Source: Planctomycetota bacterium (GTDB taxonomy: Bacteria; Planctomycetota; Phycisphaerae; UBA1845). Taken from it: a stretch of 47,813 nucleotides of DNA. Position numbers and translations under genes: made by a program. Location: the NCBI GenBank assembly GCA_029558835.1, contig JAKQDH010000220.1, positions 1 through 47,813 of the forward strand. The letters run 5' to 3'. Each line of letters opens with the position of its first letter. Position 1 is the stretch's first letter. A model generated the notes under the pieces. That model was not told the origin of the DNA. It did not search any database and saw only the letters and a list, made by a program, of their open reading frames with translations. This document shows positions 15,895 through 25,194 of the stretch, piece by piece.

Positions 15895-18607
15895 ATGAAG
15901 ACAGCAGCGGTACCGTCAACAGCACGCGCCGAGACCTCCTGGCACTCCCTGCCGCTGCCCGAGGTGCTGGCGGGCGTGGAGACCACGGAGGCCGGCCTCG
16001 GCGAGAACGATGCGCGTGCCCGCCGCGAGCGTTTCGGCCCGAACCAGCTTCCGGAACAGCCCGGGCCCACTGTCCGGCAGATCGTCCTGCGCCAGTTCCA
16101 GAGCCCGCTCATCTACATTCTGGGCATCGCCGCGGTGGTTTCGGTGCTGCTGGGGGAGTTCGTGGATGCCGGCTTCATCCTCGCCGTGCTGGCGCTGAAT
16201 GCCGTCATCGGCGGTTACCAGGAATGGCGCGCGGAGCAGAGCAGCAGGGCGTTGCAGAAGCTGCTGCGCATCCGCGCGTCCGTGGTGCGCGACGGCGAGA
16301 CGCGCGAAATCGACGCCGAGGACGTGGTACCCGGTGACATCGTGTGGATGGAGTCGGGCAACCGCGTTCCCAGCGACCTCCGCCTGCTCAGTTCCCAGGG
16401 GCTGGAGATTGACGAGTCACTCCTAACCGGGGAGTCGCTCCCGGTGCAGAAGAACGCCGGCTGGTTGGGCGAGCCCACGACGCCGATGGGCGATCGGCTG
16501 AACATGGCCTTCGCCGGCGCGACGGTCATCCGCGGGCGCGGGCGGGGCGTGGTCGTGGCCACGGGGGCGCAGACGGCCGTCGGTCAGCTCGCCCTGGACG
16601 TGATGACGGCCGTGGGTGGCAAGCCCCCTTTGGTCGTGCGTATGGAGCGGTTCACGCACGCAATCGCCATCGGCATTCTGGGGGCGGTCGTGGTTGTCGG
16701 GCTGCTGGGCATATTTGCACGCGGACACACGCTGACGGACATGTTCATGTTCTCGGTCGCCCTGGCCGTCTCGGCGATCCCCGAGGGGCTGCCGGTGGCC
16801 ATGACCGTCGCCCTGGCCGTCGCCACCACGCGCATGGCACGCCGCCACGTGATTGTGCGGCGACTGGTCGCCGTCGAAGGGCTGGGCAGTTGCACGATGA
16901 TCGCCAGCGATAAGACCGGCACGTTGACCTGCAACGAGTTGACGGTGCGGGAAGTGCGGCTGGGCGATGACCGGGTATTCGAGGTCACCGGCGAGGGCTT
17001 CGCGCCCGTCGGCGAAGTGCTGGCCAACGGTCGAACGGTTCCGCCGGGATCCGAGGCACCGTTGACAAGGATCGCCCTGGCCGGCGCGCTGTGCAACGAG
17101 GCCGACCTCCACCAGCGTGACGGAACGTGGATCTGGCGCGGCGACCCGACCGACCTCGCCCTGCTGTCGCTGGCACACAAGACCGGCAGTGATCCGCGTA
17201 CCTCTCTGCGTGCCCTGCCGCGCGTGGCCCAGATCCCGTTTGAATCCGAGCGCCAGTTCGCCGCCTCCTACCACCGTGACGGGCAGCACACCCCGGTGTT
17301 CGTCAAGGGCGCCCCCGAACGGATCCTGAGCTTGTGCAGCGACGCGGTGGAGCCGCAGAGGCGGGCGAAGTTGCTGGCCCAGGCGGAGGGCATGGCCGAG
17401 CGGGGTTACCGCGTGCTTGCCCTCGCGGAAGGCGTGGCCGGTGCGTCCTTCGATCCGGCGCGTCCGCCGGAGGAACCGCAGGAGCTGCGTTTCCTGGGCT
17501 ACGTGGGCATGATCGACCCGTTGCGGCCGGGGGTGCGCGAGGCCATCGCCACCTGCCATCAGGCAGGGATTGAGGTACGCATGATCACGGGCGACCATCC
17601 TGTGACCGCCTTGGCCATCGCCCGTGATCTCGGCATGGCCGACGACCCGCGGCACGTCGTTTCCGGGGCGGAGCTGCTGGAGAAGCCGCGCGAGGCACTG
17701 GTGGATGCAGTCCGCACGACTCGCGTGTTCGCCCGAGTCGCCCCGCGTCAGAAGCTGGAACTGGTCGAGGCCGCCCAGGAAGCCGGGCACTATGTGGCCG
17801 TCACCGGCGACGGCGTCAACGACGCGCCTGCTTTGCGCAAGGCCAACATCGGGATTGCCATGGGAAAGGCCGGCACCGACGTCGCCCGCGAGGCCGCCGA
17901 ACTGGTCATCACGGATGACAACTTTGCCACCATCGTCGCCGGCGTCGAGGAGGGGCGCATCGCGTACTCGAACGTCCGGAAGGTAATCTACCTGCTGATC
18001 TCGACCGGGGTGGCCGAGGTACTGCTGTTGGGTACCGCCCTGCTGACCGGCATGCCCCTGCCGTTGCTGCCGGCCCAGCTCCTGTGGCTACCTCGTCACG
18101 AACGGCATCCAGGACGTGGCCCTGGCGTTCGAGCCGGGGGAAGGCGACGCCTTGCGCCGCAAACCACGTCCGCCACGGGAACCCATCTTCAACCGCCTCA
18201 TGCTGGAGCGTACCGTCGTCGGCGCGGTGGTGATGGCCGCCCTGGCGTTCGGGTTGTTCTACTGGCTGACCGAGCACCTGAAGATGGAGGACTATTCCGC
18301 CCGCAACCTGCTGTTGATGCTCATGGTGCTGCTGGAGAACGTGCACGTGTTCAACTGTCGGTCGGAGACGAAGTCCGCCTTCCGGCTGTCGCCGTTGCGG
18401 AACCCCCTGCTGCTGGGCGGCGTGGTCGTGGCGCAGCTTCTCCACGTCGGCATGCTGTACCTGCCGCTGGGGCAGAGGGTCCTCCACACGGAGCCGCTGA
18501 AACTGCAGATGTGGTTCACGCTGCTGCTGCTGTCGGTGACGATGCTGGTCGCCATGGAGTTACACAAGGCGGTGTGGCACGTACGTCAGCGGGCGCGACC
18601 GGCGTAG
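15895..18607 (+). pseudogene. P-type cation-transporting ATPase (P2, Ca2+-type), frameshifted in M6
   Basis: Membrane pump of the SERCA/PMA1-like P2 class. Start ATG 15895 has AGAGGAGG upstream. Seen in order: N-terminal cation-ATPase domain (to residue 75), M1-M2, actuator domain with LTGESLPV (TGES at 178-181), M4 with AIPEGLPVAMTVALA, phosphorylation motif DKTGTLT (Asp339), ATP-binding KGAPERIL, and the hinge TGDGVNDAPAL (from 637). At about 18088-18092 the expected W-L-N-L-V-T-N-G of M6 reads CTGTGGCT-ACCTCGTC, which is best explained by loss of two bases. The frame then shifts and continues in phase from about 18093 (VTNGIQDVALAFEPGEGDALRRKPRPP, M7-M10, ending 18607). About 900 codons in total if the gap is repaired. 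Everything else is intact, so this is a recent mutation or a sequence error. Confidence 0.85.
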
Positions 18608-18682
18608 TCCGGGCCGCGCGTAGCACGCGCGCCGCAACCACGCCTGCAACTTGCGGAGTCTGCCTGACGCAGGGGCCGCGTC

Positions 18683-19894
18683 CTACGCCTTCGCCGGCGC
18701 CGGCGAGCGCTTCCACAGCTTGCCCCACAGACCTGGGCGCGCACCGGCCGGGCGGGCGTTGGGCTCCTCCGCGTTGTCGCTGGTGAGGCGGCGGGCCATT
18801 TCCTGGATGGCCACGCGGGCGGGGCTCGCCGGCGCGTCGGCCACAATCGGATGCCCGAAATCCAGCGAGCTCTGTACCCGGCGGTAGTCGTTGGGGATCG
18901 TGGCGAAGATCGGGCGGCCGAAGTGTGCTTCCACTTCCTCGGGCGTAATCCGCTCGAAGCTCGCCTTGCAGCGGTTGAGCACGATCTCGATCCGCTCCTC
19001 CTCCGTGTTCATCTGCAGGAGGCACTCGTAGATGCGCGTGGCGTTGCGGATGAACGGCACACCGAGTTGGGTGACGACAATCACCCGCTCTGCGTCCCGC
19101 AGGGCGGCCGCGCTGAGAAAACTGTACGCCCGCGGCAGGTCCACCACGATGTAGGGGAACATGTCGGCGAGCGCCTTGAGCACCTGCTCGACGCCCTCCG
19201 GCGTCACCGCTCGGGCGTCCTCGATGCGGTCCGGGCGCGCCAGAATGGAGACGTTACAGGGCAGCTCATGCATCGCCTTGCTGAGCAGCAGGCGGTCCAA
19301 GTCCACGCCCTCCCGGCAGACGTCGGCCACCGAGAACTTGGGCGTGCAGTCGAACGCGCACGCCACGTCGCCGAACTCGAGGTTCAGATCGACCAGACCC
19401 GCCCGGCGGTCCGTCAGGTGCCCGAGCTCCATCGCCAGGTTGCAGGCAACCGTCGTAGCGCCCGCCCCGCCCGAGGACCCGATCACGCAGAAACGCTTGG
19501 AGCCTAAGTGCATGCTCATTCGCGTCGCCCGGATGCGCTCCACCGCCTGCTCCAGGTCCGCCTGGTCCACGGGCCAGCACACGAACTGGCTGCACCCGGC
19601 ACGCATCGCCGCGATGATGCTGCCCGGATCGCGGCTGCTGCTCAGGCCGAGAATGCCGCACTTGGGCGCAAGCTGCGTGATGCGCTCAACGGTCTCCAAC
19701 CCCGCGCGCGTGTCGCCGTCGAGGTTGACGGCCACCAGGTCCACACTGCCGTGCTTGAGCCACTCGCGAAGCTCGTCCCACTGGCTGAAGTCCCCGAGGA
19801 TGAGCGCATTCTTGAGTTGCTCGAAGGGCCCGCGAAACGGCGGCTCGCGCGACGGCAACGTATCAAACAGACACAGACGAAGGGTATCGGCCAT
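18683..19894 (-). CDS. cpaE: CpaE/TadZ-like pilus-assembly ATPase (MinD/ParA superfamily)
   Basis: 403 residues: an N-terminal receiver-like pseudo-domain (LCLFDTLPSREPPF...VDLVAVNLDGDTRAGLETVERI...GILGLSSSRDP, about 5-125) and a C-terminal MinD-type P-loop domain (from about 130). The P-loop is GSSGGAGATTVACNLA: it lacks the usual signature lysine of KGGVGKT, as is typical for TadZ/CpaE, where the protein positions Tad/Flp secretion machinery rather than acting as a strong ATPase. VVDLPRAYSFLSAAAL is the switch II region. No other tad/cpa genes are in the window, so it is either an orphan or the end of a cluster displaced from here. ATG 19894 is chosen by domain start and a weak AGAAGG upstream. 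Convergent with the ATPase gene (75 bp gap). Confidence 0.82.
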   Translation of the reverse strand: MADTLRLCLFDTLPSREPPFRGPFEQLKNALILGDFSQWDELREWLKHGSVDLVAVNLDGDTRAGLETVERITQLAPKCGILGLSSSRDPGSIIAAMRAGCSQFVCWPVDQADLEQAVERIRATRMSMHLGSKRFCVIGSSGGAGATTVACNLAMELGHLTDRRAGLVDLNLEFGDVACAFDCTPKFSVADVCREGVDLDRLLLSKAMHELPCNVSILARPDRIEDARAVTPEGVEQVLKALADMFPYIVVDLPRAYSFLSAAALRDAERVIVVTQLGVPFIRNATRIYECLLQMNTEEERIEIVLNRCKASFERITPEEVEAHFGRPIFATIPNDYRRVQSSLDFGHPIVADAPASPARVAIQEMARRLTSDNAEEPNARPAGARPGLWGKLWKRSPAPAKA

Positions 19895-21331
19895 GGGCGT
19901 TGTCCAACCTTCTTGGTGACCACGACGAGGCGCACCACCTGCGCCCCCTGCTCTTTCGAGTTGTATCGGCCTGCACTGTGCAGACGTCGCCTTAGAAAGC
20001 CGTCGCGTCGCCAACGCCCGATATTCCGGCCCCGGGTTGACGACCGCGCAGCCTCGCGCTCGGGTTGGCAGTTGCCAGGTGGCCTCGCCCCCCTCAGGCG
20101 GCACAGAAGGCGCAGGTGCCACGGACTCCCCTCGGCAGCCACACAGTCCGAGGCTACATAATGCACGTCAATCGTCGGCGTCACACGCCTATGGCTGCCC
20201 CTCGCTGCTTGATCTGAACGGCCTGCCACGCCGGCCAGGCGTCGCGCCCTGGCGAACCGGCTTGCGCCTTGGCCGGCTGCGCGGGCTTGCCCGGCCACGC
20301 ACTCTCCGGGGATCCGTCTCTGACGGCGCGCTCGACGTTTGCAGAAGAGCCCCACCCGGTCCGGCGCGCCGCGAAGTTCACGATCGGACGGTTCGGAACG
20401 CCCAGCGCGTTGCCACGCCCCGCTCCCGGCCCGCAGACAGACACGAAGAAGCAGCGGTCCGCGGATCCAGCGGCCGGTCCTCGCGGACCAGGGCAAGTGC
20501 GCTGCAGCGTCTCGAAACCGCCGGCTGCGCGTCCCCGGGGCAGGCAACACGCCCGCCCGGACGAGCCTTCCGCCGACGATGGTTGCGGCGCGCGCGCACC
20601 GCGGTTCGGCGGCGTCCACAGGTGATCGCCCACCAGAGCCGTGGTTGACGGAGTCGGTATCCTGCGGGGCGCGGTGATCACGAAACCAACCCGGACTAGA
20701 CCACAAGCGAACACCTACAGCGGCACCGGCACTTTGCAAGTCGCCCGTTATTCGAATGGTGCAGCGCTCGCCGGTCGGGAGCGTTCGGCCTTGCGCTGCG
20801 TGGCTGACCGCCCGGCTCGGCTGGAACAGGCACCTCCGCTCGAGCGACATCGCCCGGAGTCGGCCGGCCTCTTGGATGACGTTGACGACCCCGCACAGTG
20901 GAGAGCAGCGCGATCCGCCGGAGGCAAGCTGGTTACGTCGCTCCCCATCTCGCTCGAGCAGCGCGCCGGCGGGCAAGATGGCGATGGCTTCGGGCTTGCC
21001 GTTGCCGATAACGGAGCGGAGTGCTAACCTTCGCCCCCAAGGTCATCGAGGCTGCGCGGCGTGCTGGACAGGTGGTTCCTGAGGAACCTTTCCGCTGCCC
21101 ATTCCGACTCGCCAGCGCTCGAGAGCGCCGACGCCATACCGCTGTTTCAACCCGCAGGGCGAAGGCAGGCGCGTCCAGGTGGGCAGGAAGGCGAACCCGA
21201 CCGCGTACAGGCGTGGATTGAGTGCAGCGATGGACGTTCCCTCGCGGCCGACTGCCGTATCCTCACATTCCCCAGGCGGGCCCCCGCGAAGCCTGGCGCC
21301 CGCCCCGGTAACGTCTCGGAAGAGGTGACAC
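19895..21331. other. 1.4-kb region without a recognisable gene
   Basis: Both strands carry open frames (up to 440 codons on the minus strand), but these are Arg/Pro/Gly-rich and have no domain I recognise. They overlap one another in several frames without codon-position bias that I can see. The region could hold the promoters of the CpaE gene (minus) and FemAB-like gene (plus), or decayed genes. No repeat family A-E is present. I see no tRNA or ncRNA signature. Confidence 0.5.
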
Positions 21332-22210
21332 GTGGTCGATGACGATGTGATCTTCTCGGAGCACGCGTGGGCGAGCAAAGCCGGCGGGAAGATGTTGCTC
21401 TACTTCGGTCCTAACCTCAAGGAGAATCTGAATCGCGTTTCCGTTCGAGAGTTCCTCCGTCGCCGAAAAGCCTGGGGAGCGGTCTGGAACTACGATTGGG
21501 ACTGTGAAGACGGGGGACCCTGGTACACCTATGTCTGTGATACCATCGGTTATGACATTGACAAGATCACCAGCAAGAACAGCCGTAAGACCATCCGACG
21601 CAGCCTTGAGCGAAACGAGGTGCGCAGGGTTGACGCCGCCTGGTTAGCCGACCACGGCTATGAGATGTACGTGAGGGCGACCGCCAGATATAAGAACTAC
21701 AAAGTGGCGTCCCGAGAGGGATTCGCCCGCGAGGTGCGCGCGCTGGGTGCGGAAACCAGCGTTCTTATCTACGGGGTTTTCGCGGACGGGGTGTTGGCGG
21801 CGTACGGCATTGCTCGCCAATTCGGGCCCACGGTGCGGTTCATTTTCGCGCACTTCGACCCCGATCGCTCCGAGACCAAGCCGATGTATGCTCTGTACTA
21901 CACGTTGGCGCGGGACTGTCTTAACCAAGGTTGCACGGACATCGACGCCGGCTGGCGACCGTTCGTACACGACACCAACATCGAGGAATTCTTCAGGAGA
22001 ATGGGCTGGCGCCAGGCACCTTGCCGCATCGACCTCTATCTCGCCTGGCCGCTACGTGCCGTGCTGTCCATTGCCCGGATCATCCGGGAACCGCTCGATT
22101 GCTTACTGCCTGGTCGATTCCGGGTCATGCTGCAGGGGCTCCTGGTGGCCGAGGATGTCGCACGGGAATCCCGGCGGCGTCCGGCCGTCTTCATCTCGCG
22201 CTCCGGATGA
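21332..22210 (+). CDS. FemAB/BioF2-like GNAT acyltransferase
   Basis: 292 residues, cytoplasmic; resembles the GNAT-fold FemAB/BioF2 group that transfers acyl or aminoacyl groups to cell-wall or lipid sugars. Characteristic segments: SRKTIRRSLERNEVRRVDAAWL, the YKNY / EGFARE helix, ETSVLIYGVFADGVLAAYGIAR (GNAT central strand), and KPMYALYYTLARDCLNQGCTDIDAGWRPF. The start is GTG 21332 with AGAGG upstream; no signal peptide, though a hydrophobic stretch (WPLRAVLSIARII) near the C-terminus could touch the membrane. The last 20 bp overlap the 3-prime end of the convergent DegT gene. With the neighbouring GT4, GNAT and aminotransferase genes it suggests decoration of a surface glycan. Substrate unknown. 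Confidence 0.72.
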   Translation: MVDDDVIFSEHAWASKAGGKMLLYFGPNLKENLNRVSVREFLRRRKAWGAVWNYDWDCEDGGPWYTYVCDTIGYDIDKITSKNSRKTIRRSLERNEVRRVDAAWLADHGYEMYVRATARYKNYKVASREGFAREVRALGAETSVLIYGVFADGVLAAYGIARQFGPTVRFIFAHFDPDRSETKPMYALYYTLARDCLNQGCTDIDAGWRPFVHDTNIEEFFRRMGWRQAPCRIDLYLAWPLRAVLSIARIIREPLDCLLPGRFRVMLQGLLVAEDVARESRRRPAVFISRSG

Positions 22211-23336
22211 GGCGCATGGCGGTCTCCAACTGCGCCGGCGTCAGCGCGGGCCTGGTGGGAAGGGTAACGACGTGGGCAAAAGCCTGTTCGGCATACGGGC
22301 AGCAAACGGGATCGTATCCCAGTTCAGCCAACACCTCACCCTGCAACGGGTGTGCCGGAGTCGCGTACCACCCCCCGACATCGAGGCAGGCTGAGGCAGC
22401 CGCGGCCAGTAGCTGCGGTTTGGACTGGACCCAGATCGGCACCCGCAGGTACATGGGTGACGCCCGAGGATCAGGCGCTTCAACCTGAATGCCTTCCGTC
22501 TGAAGCCGGTTGTGGATGACGGCCGCCGCACTCATGCGCCGAGCCCGGATATCCGGCCAGCGGCGCAGTTGCTCGTGGGCCGCCAGCGCCTGGGACTTAC
22601 AACACAGTTTGAAGAAACCCGCAGCCTCCCCGGTTAGTTGTGCGGAACGCGGCGGCACGCCTGAGATTAAACCGTGGCGGGACGCCCACCGGTAGGCGGT
22701 CCGCAGCGCCCGGCGGGTGCGCGGTGTGACCAGCCACCGATAGAGCAGACGTTGCACACTCAGGGAGGTGGCTTCCTGCCACCCGGGGCGAATGGCGTCG
22801 GCAGCGATGATCCTGTCCACCTCCCGGGCCAGGCCGGCATCCTGAAAGGTCACCATGCCCCCCTGCCCGGCACTGAAAGGCTTGCCCCACTCGAAGGCAA
22901 ACAGGGCGCCCAGTCCGTAGGTTCCGACCCGCCTGTTGTCCCAGGTCGCATCCAAGGAGTGACAACAGTCCTCAATGACCGCCACCTCCTTCTTCGTGGC
23001 CCAGGCAAGAGCAGCATCAAGCTGGGACGGTACCCCGAATGTATGTTGCAGAACGAGAACCTTGAGAGGTGCTGTCAGCCGCTCCAATGCCGAGGGAGCC
23101 ACGCTCAGATGCCGGTCCACGTCCAGGAAGACCGGGGTGGCACGCAGGCGGGTCACCGCTTCGACCACGCCCACGCAGGTGAAAGCGCAGATGCCCACGC
23201 GATCGCCTTCCCCCACCCCGAGCGCGCGCAGCAGGGCGTAAAGGCCCACCCGCCCCATCCAGAACGCCCGCGCCGCGACCGCCTCCTGGCACTTTGCGAA
23301 CGCCGCCTCAAAATGTCGCACGGCGTCACGTGTCAT
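22191..23336 (-). CDS. DegT/DnrJ/EryC1-type sugar aminotransferase
   Basis: 381 residues, PLP-dependent aminotransferase that makes amino sugars on nucleotide-sugar precursors (family knowledge). Key features are present: FWMGRVGLYALLRALG near the N-terminus, VIEDCCHSLDATW (the PLP-ring-binding D/H region), and the Schiff-base lysine in FEWGKPFSAGQGGMV (K152). ATG 23336 is chosen; it overlaps the end of the upstream GNAT gene by 11 bp, implying translational coupling. Its C-terminal end overlaps the convergent FemAB-like gene by 20 bp. Part of the GT4-GNAT-aminotransferase operon. Confidence 0.88.
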   Translation of the reverse strand: MTRDAVRHFEAAFAKCQEAVAARAFWMGRVGLYALLRALGVGEGDRVGICAFTCVGVVEAVTRLRATPVFLDVDRHLSVAPSALERLTAPLKVLVLQHTFGVPSQLDAALAWATKKEVAVIEDCCHSLDATWDNRRVGTYGLGALFAFEWGKPFSAGQGGMVTFQDAGLAREVDRIIAADAIRPGWQEATSLSVQRLLYRWLVTPRTRRALRTAYRWASRHGLISGVPPRSAQLTGEAAGFFKLCCKSQALAAHEQLRRWPDIRARRMSAAAVIHNRLQTEGIQVEAPDPRASPMYLRVPIWVQSKPQLLAAAASACLDVGGWYATPAHPLQGEVLAELGYDPVCCPYAEQAFAHVVTLPTRPALTPAQLETAMRLIRSAR

Positions 23337-23979
23337 CAGGCGGTAGTTCCTTGTGAAACTCGTAAATGAGGTGTCCTCTGGTCGGGACCTGTGCCACGAG
23401 TTTGCACCCTCGCTTCGTGTGGAAGGCATGGACTCGTTTGTTGGTCGAGAGAGTTAAGATAACGTACGGACCGATCAAACCCCACGCTCGGAATGCTGAC
23501 TCCCTCTCGTCACACAATCGCAGCGCCAACCCGCTCCCCCGCGCCTCCTCCACCAGTGCCAAAAAGAGACCCTCCGCGGCCGGACGGGGAACGACCCTTG
23601 AGACGTCGGGGAGCGGCCGAAGACGACCTCTCAGCGCCCGCCCCAACCACACCAACACCCCCGGTCGCCACAGGTTCATAAGCACGCTGCAGGCAATAGC
23701 AACTGCGTGCTTCCTGACTATCTCTCGGTAGATTCGCGGGCGATCGAGCGTGGCCCCCGCGATCCCAAGCACCCTGCCGTCCGCGCTCTTGGCTACCCAT
23801 ACTTGCGAATGCTCCTGCTCCTGGATCCAGCGGATGAAACGCCCGGCAAAACCGGCGCCCATCTTGGACAAGATCGACCAAGGCATCGCCTCCCGATGGA
23901 GACGCCCGACGTTCAATATGTCGGCCTCTTCCATTGGGGTGATTCGGATTGAGCAAGCATCGACCACAGGAGCAGACAT
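23326..23979 (-). CDS. GNAT-family N-acetyltransferase
   Basis: 217 residues. GNAT features: an N-terminal IRITPMEEADILNVGRLHREAMPW, the AKSADGRVLGIAGATL strand pair, and the AAEGLFLALVEEARGSGLALRLCDERE segment that places the acetyl-CoA-binding region. Start ATG 23979 has GGAGGTG 8 nt upstream. It lies 51 bp after the GT4 gene and overlaps the aminotransferase start by 11 bp, so probably acetylates an amino sugar made by that enzyme (inference; the acceptor is not shown by sequence). Confidence 0.78.
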   Translation of the reverse strand: MSAPVVDACSIRITPMEEADILNVGRLHREAMPWSILSKMGAGFAGRFIRWIQEQEHSQVWVAKSADGRVLGIAGATLDRPRIYREIVRKHAVAIACSVLMNLWRPGVLVWLGRALRGRLRPLPDVSRVVPRPAAEGLFLALVEEARGSGLALRLCDERESAFRAWGLIGPYVILTLSTNKRVHAFHTKRGCKLVAQVPTRGHLIYEFHKELPPDDT

Positions 23980-24030
23980 TCGGGAGCACCTCCAGGGCCC
24001 GGCGCCAGGCGATCAACCAATTGCAGCTCC

Positions 24031-25194
24031 TCACGCGGGAGGCTCCAACGAGGGGCGTATCCCCTGGAGTAACTGGGCGTACACCAACTCCAGACGATCC
24101 TCCACATCCTCTTCGTCAAACAGGCGTTCAGCTCTTTCGATCCCGGCCTCCCCCATTTGCCGACGCAACGAGGGATCCGCCGCCAACCCATCCAACGCCG
24201 CCGCCAACCCGGCGATGTCGTCGGGCGGAACCAGCAAACCCGTCTCCTGGTCAGACACCACCTCGTTGGTACCGGGAACATCCGTCGCCACGATCGCCCG
24301 CCCGATCGCTAACGCCTCCATCAGCGAGCGCGGCAACCCCTCCTTCTCACTGGTCAGGCAGTTTACGTCGGACGCCGCGATGATGTCCAAGGTATCCCTG
24401 CGCCACTCGGAGAACGTGACCTTGTCCAGAATCCCGAGCCGAGCCGCGGTCGCTTCGAGCAGCGGAAACTCGCGACCGCCGCCGCTGATCAGGAAGCGCA
24501 GATTCGGCGCTCGGGTGCGGGCCACCGCTTCGAGCAGACGATCGACCCGCTTAACCCGCTCGAATCGGCAAAGCATCACGCACAACACCTGCTCGGGTGA
24601 CATACCAAGCTTGTCTCGCATCCGCATGCGGACCGCCGGATCGCGGTAGGGCCGCAGCGCGGCCAGGTCCACTCCATTACCCTCATACCCCACGCGCGAA
24701 CGCGGCACCACATGCTCCTGGAACAGCCGCCGGTAGTCGTACTGATTCTGGCTCAGCACGTAATCCGCCCAACGACCTGCGAGTTGCTCCAACCTCTTGT
24801 AGCCATGATAGGCAACCCGGCGCTGACCATCATAGTAGGGTAGCCCATGGACAGTGTGAATGACCACGGGTACGCCCGCCAGCCTGCCGGCCAAGCGGCC
24901 CAGGAACCCCGCCTTGGAGGTCCGCGTGTGCACGATGTCAGGACGATGGCGTCTCAGAAAACGCACGAGCTGGCAAAGGGCCGACAGATCACGCCCCGGT
25001 GAAATCGGGCGCGGGATCGGCACGTCCACCAGCGTCACACCGGCCGGCGGCGTCATGGGATATCCGTCGTTTGCGGCGACGACCCATTGCCGATAGCCGC
25101 GCCGTGACAGCCCCGCAAGCTTCAGGTGAAACATCGTGGCGGCGCTGGCCCGCGTGGTCACGATGTGCGCAATCGTCGGCTTATCTTGGTTCAT
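24031..25194 (-). CDS. GT4-family glycosyltransferase
   Basis: 387 residues, GT-B fold glycosyltransferase of family 4, likely transferring a sugar from a nucleotide sugar to a surface glycan. Seen: the N-terminal TIAHIVTTRASAATMFHLKLAGL, the HTVHGLPYYDGQ acceptor-side motif, the GNGVDLAALRPY interdomain linker, VLCVMLCRFERVKRVDRLLEAV, and the C-terminal EKEGLPRSLMEALAIGRAIVATDVPGTNEVV nucleotide-sugar site with its two glutamates. The ATG at 25194 fits the domain start; an open frame extends another 65 codons upstream but is Arg-rich and unrelated. Ribosome-binding site is weak. First gene of the three-gene minus-strand operon. Confidence 0.85.
   Translation of the reverse strand: MNQDKPTIAHIVTTRASAATMFHLKLAGLSRRGYRQWVVAANDGYPMTPPAGVTLVDVPIPRPISPGRDLSALCQLVRFLRRHRPDIVHTRTSKAGFLGRLAGRLAGVPVVIHTVHGLPYYDGQRRVAYHGYKRLEQLAGRWADYVLSQNQYDYRRLFQEHVVPRSRVGYEGNGVDLAALRPYRDPAVRMRMRDKLGMSPEQVLCVMLCRFERVKRVDRLLEAVARTRAPNLRFLISGGGREFPLLEATAARLGILDKVTFSEWRRDTLDIIAASDVNCLTSEKEGLPRSLMEALAIGRAIVATDVPGTNEVVSDQETGLLVPPDDIAGLAAALDGLAADPSLRRQMGEAGIERAERLFDEEDVEDRLELVYAQLLQGIRPSLEPPA

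Noticed and set aside
16423..17790. 455-codon minus-strand open frame opposite the P-type ATPase
   Set aside because: Shadow of a well-conserved ATPase with DKTGT and GDGVNDAP motifs.
19642..20976. 444-codon minus-strand open frame
   Set aside because: Overlaps the start of the CpaE gene in another frame, is Arg-rich and has no recognisable domain.
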